From: Oscillospiraceae bacterium
Lineage (GTDB): Bacteria; Bacillota; Clostridia; Oscillospirales; Oscillospiraceae
NCBI GenBank assembly: GCA_029065305.1
Contig: JAIEIQ010000226.1
Span: 1-7,610 of the forward strand
Length of the DNA: 7,610 bases
Direction of reading: 5' to 3'
Part shown: piece by piece, positions 6,643 to 7,610 of the stretch
How the letters are laid out: each line of letters starts with the position of its first letter
Numbering within the stretch: the stretch's first letter is position 1
Notes under the pieces: generated by a model
The model's database searches: none
The model's input: the letters and a program-made list of their open reading frames with translations, nothing else
Told to the model about the DNA's origin: nothing
Program-made: the position numbers and the translations under genes

Positions 6643-6650
6643 TGACTGGC

Positions 6651-7046
6651 GTGAACATTAAAGAGAATATCGCAGCCACATTAAACGAAGAAATGAAAAA
6701 AAGGAGGATGAGCATTGATAAGTTTGCCAAGTTCCTTGAAATTGGAAAAACTTCCCTGCAAAACTACCTGAATAAAGAGGGAAATCCCAGTTTAAAAACC
6801 CTGGAGCTCATTGCCGGGAAGCTCAATCTATCCATGGGGGAGCTGCTCTTTCGCGGACGGAAGTTTCATTCTTCCGGCAGGACAAGCCTGAACGGCATCC
6901 CGGAGGAAATCGCACTGCTCCATCCGAGAGTGCGGGAGAGTGCGCAGCTGCAATTCCTTTCGCTTCAATCTCTGTATGATCTCTCTGACAAGCTGACTCT
7001 GGAGGAAGAGGTGGAAGAAATTCTCTCCGGTGAGCACACGGCTTAG
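6651..7046 (+). CDS. XRE-family helix-turn-helix transcriptional regulator
   Basis: A 131-residue DNA-binding protein with an N-terminal Cro/C1-type HTH (~residues 5-62). The helices are visible as NIAATLNEEMKKRRMS, then IDKFAKFLEIGKTSLQNYL with the recognition helix ...GKTSLQNYLNKEG, then SLKTLELIAGKLNLSMGELL. The C-terminal ~65 residues, rich in Leu, Glu and Ser, are probably a dimerisation or sensing part; I recognise no known domain there. The start is GTG 6651. AGGAGG at 6637-6642 would lie directly against an in-frame GTG at 6642, so that earlier codon is not usable. The gene is co-directional with the tail operon but has its own AT-rich regulatory region (dyad and hairpin), so it is probably controlled separately and perhaps self-repressed. 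It might be an accessory phage gene or a lysogeny-type repressor; nothing proves which. Confidence 0.88.
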   Translation: MNIKENIAATLNEEMKKRRMSIDKFAKFLEIGKTSLQNYLNKEGNPSLKTLELIAGKLNLSMGELLFRGRKFHSSGRTSLNGIPEEIALLHPRVRESAQLQFLSLQSLYDLSDKLTLEEEVEEILSGEHTA

Positions 7047-7058
7047 GCAGGCTTTTTT
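7041..7058 (+). terminator. Very weak candidate terminator after the regulator gene
   Basis: A run of six T (7053-7058) follows the regulator's stop codon at 7044-7046. The only stem in front of it is about 4 bp and uses G-U pairs (GCTT with AGGC), so intrinsic termination is doubtful. Confidence 0.2.
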
Positions 7059-7091
7059 GTTGTATGGACGGCTGTCCTCGTTCCCTTCCTT

Positions 7092-7610
7092 TCAGGGACA
7101 AACCGTTTGATACATGCAAAACCGAAGGCGGGGAGCTCTTTGGAGTTCCTCGCCTTCGGTCCTGCCGCTTTCCTCAGAAATACTTCTTAGGTTTTTCTCA
7201 TTTTCTTTGTCCCGGTTTCTCATTTTTGTTGTCGCGCTACAGCTGCGCTCACGGTAATAAGCCCGCTGTTTCCTCTGTTTTTCCATCTCGGCCAATTCCT
7301 CTGCTGTCGGCTCCGGCAGAGGAACATCAAATTTGCCTATAAACTTCAGATAGATGTCAACCTCCTGGGTGCGATCACCAGTGGAACGGTCCGGCGCGTG
7401 GGCGAGGATCTTGTCTACAAATTCGTAGATCATCGGCGTGGTCAGTACGGAGAAGTCGGTGTATTTCTTCGTCAGCGCCAGGAACTGGTCTACCCTAGTC
7501 GTGTCCGCCTCGAAAGCATCCAGCTCCGCCTGTGCCTTGGCGATGGATTCCTCCAACGCCTCCTGCTCCCGCTCATACTCACCGGACAATAGCTCAAACC
7601 GCTTTTCCGA
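7092..7610 (-). CDS. Large serine recombinase, C-terminal part (DUF4368-type), 5' end outside window
   Basis: The frame is open to the right edge, so this is the last 172 residues; the catalytic N-terminal resolvase domain is not in the window. It reads FELLSGEYEREQEALEESIA, a coiled-coil-like helix (~residues 6-35), then FLALTKKYTDFSVLTTPMIY and EFVDKILAHAP, GDRTQEVDIYLKFIGKFDVP, and the basic ELAEMEKQRKQRAYYRER. These are the C-terminal features of DUF4368 large serine recombinases of clostridial mobile elements, enzymes that join attachment sites by a serine-linked double-strand break. The last 50 residues, after YYRER, do not resemble the family tail and run through a terminator-like hairpin to TGA 7092-7094. 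The gene is convergent with the regulator. It may be the integrase of this prophage or belong to a neighbouring element; the window cannot decide. Confidence 0.85.
   Translation of the reverse strand, partial: SEKRFELLSGEYEREQEALEESIAKAQAELDAFEADTTRVDQFLALTKKYTDFSVLTTPMIYEFVDKILAHAPDRSTGDRTQEVDIYLKFIGKFDVPLPEPTAEELAEMEKQRKQRAYYRERSCSATTKMRNRDKENEKNLRSISEESGRTEGEELQRAPRLRFCMYQTVCP
7121..7160 (-). terminator. Strong hairpin, likely intrinsic terminator for the - strand recombinase gene
   Basis: Arms 7121-7134 (ACCGAAGGCGGGGA on the + strand) and 7147-7160 (TCCTCGCCTTCGGT) pair over 14 positions with one mismatch that is G-U or A-C, depending on strand; the loop is 12 bases. On the - strand the stem ends in GGTTTTGC, a short T run, as in an intrinsic terminator; on the + strand no T run follows. 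It lies inside the apparent end of the recombinase reading frame, which is unusual (see findings). Confidence 0.55.
7194..7226. repeat. 11-bp direct repeat TTTCTCATTTT, two copies 22 bp apart
   Basis: Copies at 7194-7204 and 7216-7226 (+ strand), inside the abnormal end of the recombinase gene. The 22-base offset is not a multiple of three, so the copies are read in different frames and protein selection does not explain them. They could be a recombination scar, part of an attachment site, or chance in an AT-rich stretch. Confidence 0.5.

Noticed and set aside
6642..6650. Earlier in-frame GTG (6642) as regulator start
   Set aside because: Its first base is the last base of the AGGAGG site, leaving no spacing; GTG 6651 has 8 bases of spacing.
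7064..7342. + strand open frame (92 codons) after the regulator
   Set aside because: It lies mostly opposite the recombinase end, has no ribosome site, and reads Phe/Ser/Pro/Cys-rich sequence typical of antisense to a Lys/Glu-rich coding region.
1..7610. tRNA, rRNA, CRISPR array or complete insertion sequence
   Set aside because: I saw no cloverleaf with anticodon stem, no regularly spaced repeats, no transposase reading frame and no terminal inverted repeats with target duplication.

Overview
The window reads as the distal tail and baseplate part of a contractile-tailed (myovirus-like, PBSX/Xkd-type) prophage or prophage-derived tail particle. It most likely lies in the chromosome of a fairly GC-rich gut Firmicute of the class Clostridia. 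That host assignment is an inference. It rests on the gene order typical of Gram-positive PBSX-like elements, on GC-rich coding sequence with strong AGGAGG-type ribosome binding sites, and on the C-terminal end of a clostridial DUF4368-type large serine recombinase at the right edge.

Layout. Positions 1-6533 are one tightly packed + strand late operon: the end of the tape measure protein; a 200-residue tail/baseplate protein where xkdP would be; a late-control-D/XkdQ-like hub protein; a small baseplate protein at the XkdR position; a gp25/XkdS-like sheath-initiator-type protein; a baseplate J/XkdT-like wedge protein; a small XkdU-position tail protein; and a 611-residue tail fibre. Spacing is 4-base overlaps (GTGA, ATGA) or gaps of about 4-20 bases, and I see no promoter or terminator inside the operon. 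The products would form the hub, the wedges and the host-recognition fibre at the tip of the tail.

The fibre is modular. It has a tail-attachment N-terminal domain (DUF3751-like), two 25-residue linker repeats, a Gly/Ala-rich YadA-head-like repeat region with clearly lower GC content than its surroundings, and a C-terminal self-cleaving chaperone domain of the Peptidase_G2 (IMC) type. The low-GC repeat region looks like an exchanged receptor-binding cassette.

Positions 6534-7090 are different in character. An AT-rich 117-base intergenic region holds a TACCAA-N4-TTGGTA dyad, extra TTGGTA half sites, and a 9-bp perfect hairpin whose 3' arm is the Shine-Dalgarno sequence of the next gene. That gene encodes a 131-residue XRE-family helix-turn-helix regulator. 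It sits where holin and endolysin genes would be expected, so it may be a separately controlled accessory ('moron') gene, or it may mark a rearranged prophage end.

Positions 7092-7610, on the - strand, hold the 3' end of the serine recombinase gene, convergent with the regulator gene. Its last 50 codons do not resemble the family tail and run through a strong hairpin that looks like an intrinsic terminator. An 11-bp direct repeat lies nearby. This suggests that the recombinase's C-terminal end was altered by a recombination event. I did not find a wholly new system; the most interesting points are the regulator's leader architecture, the mosaic self-cleaving fibre and the odd recombinase end.
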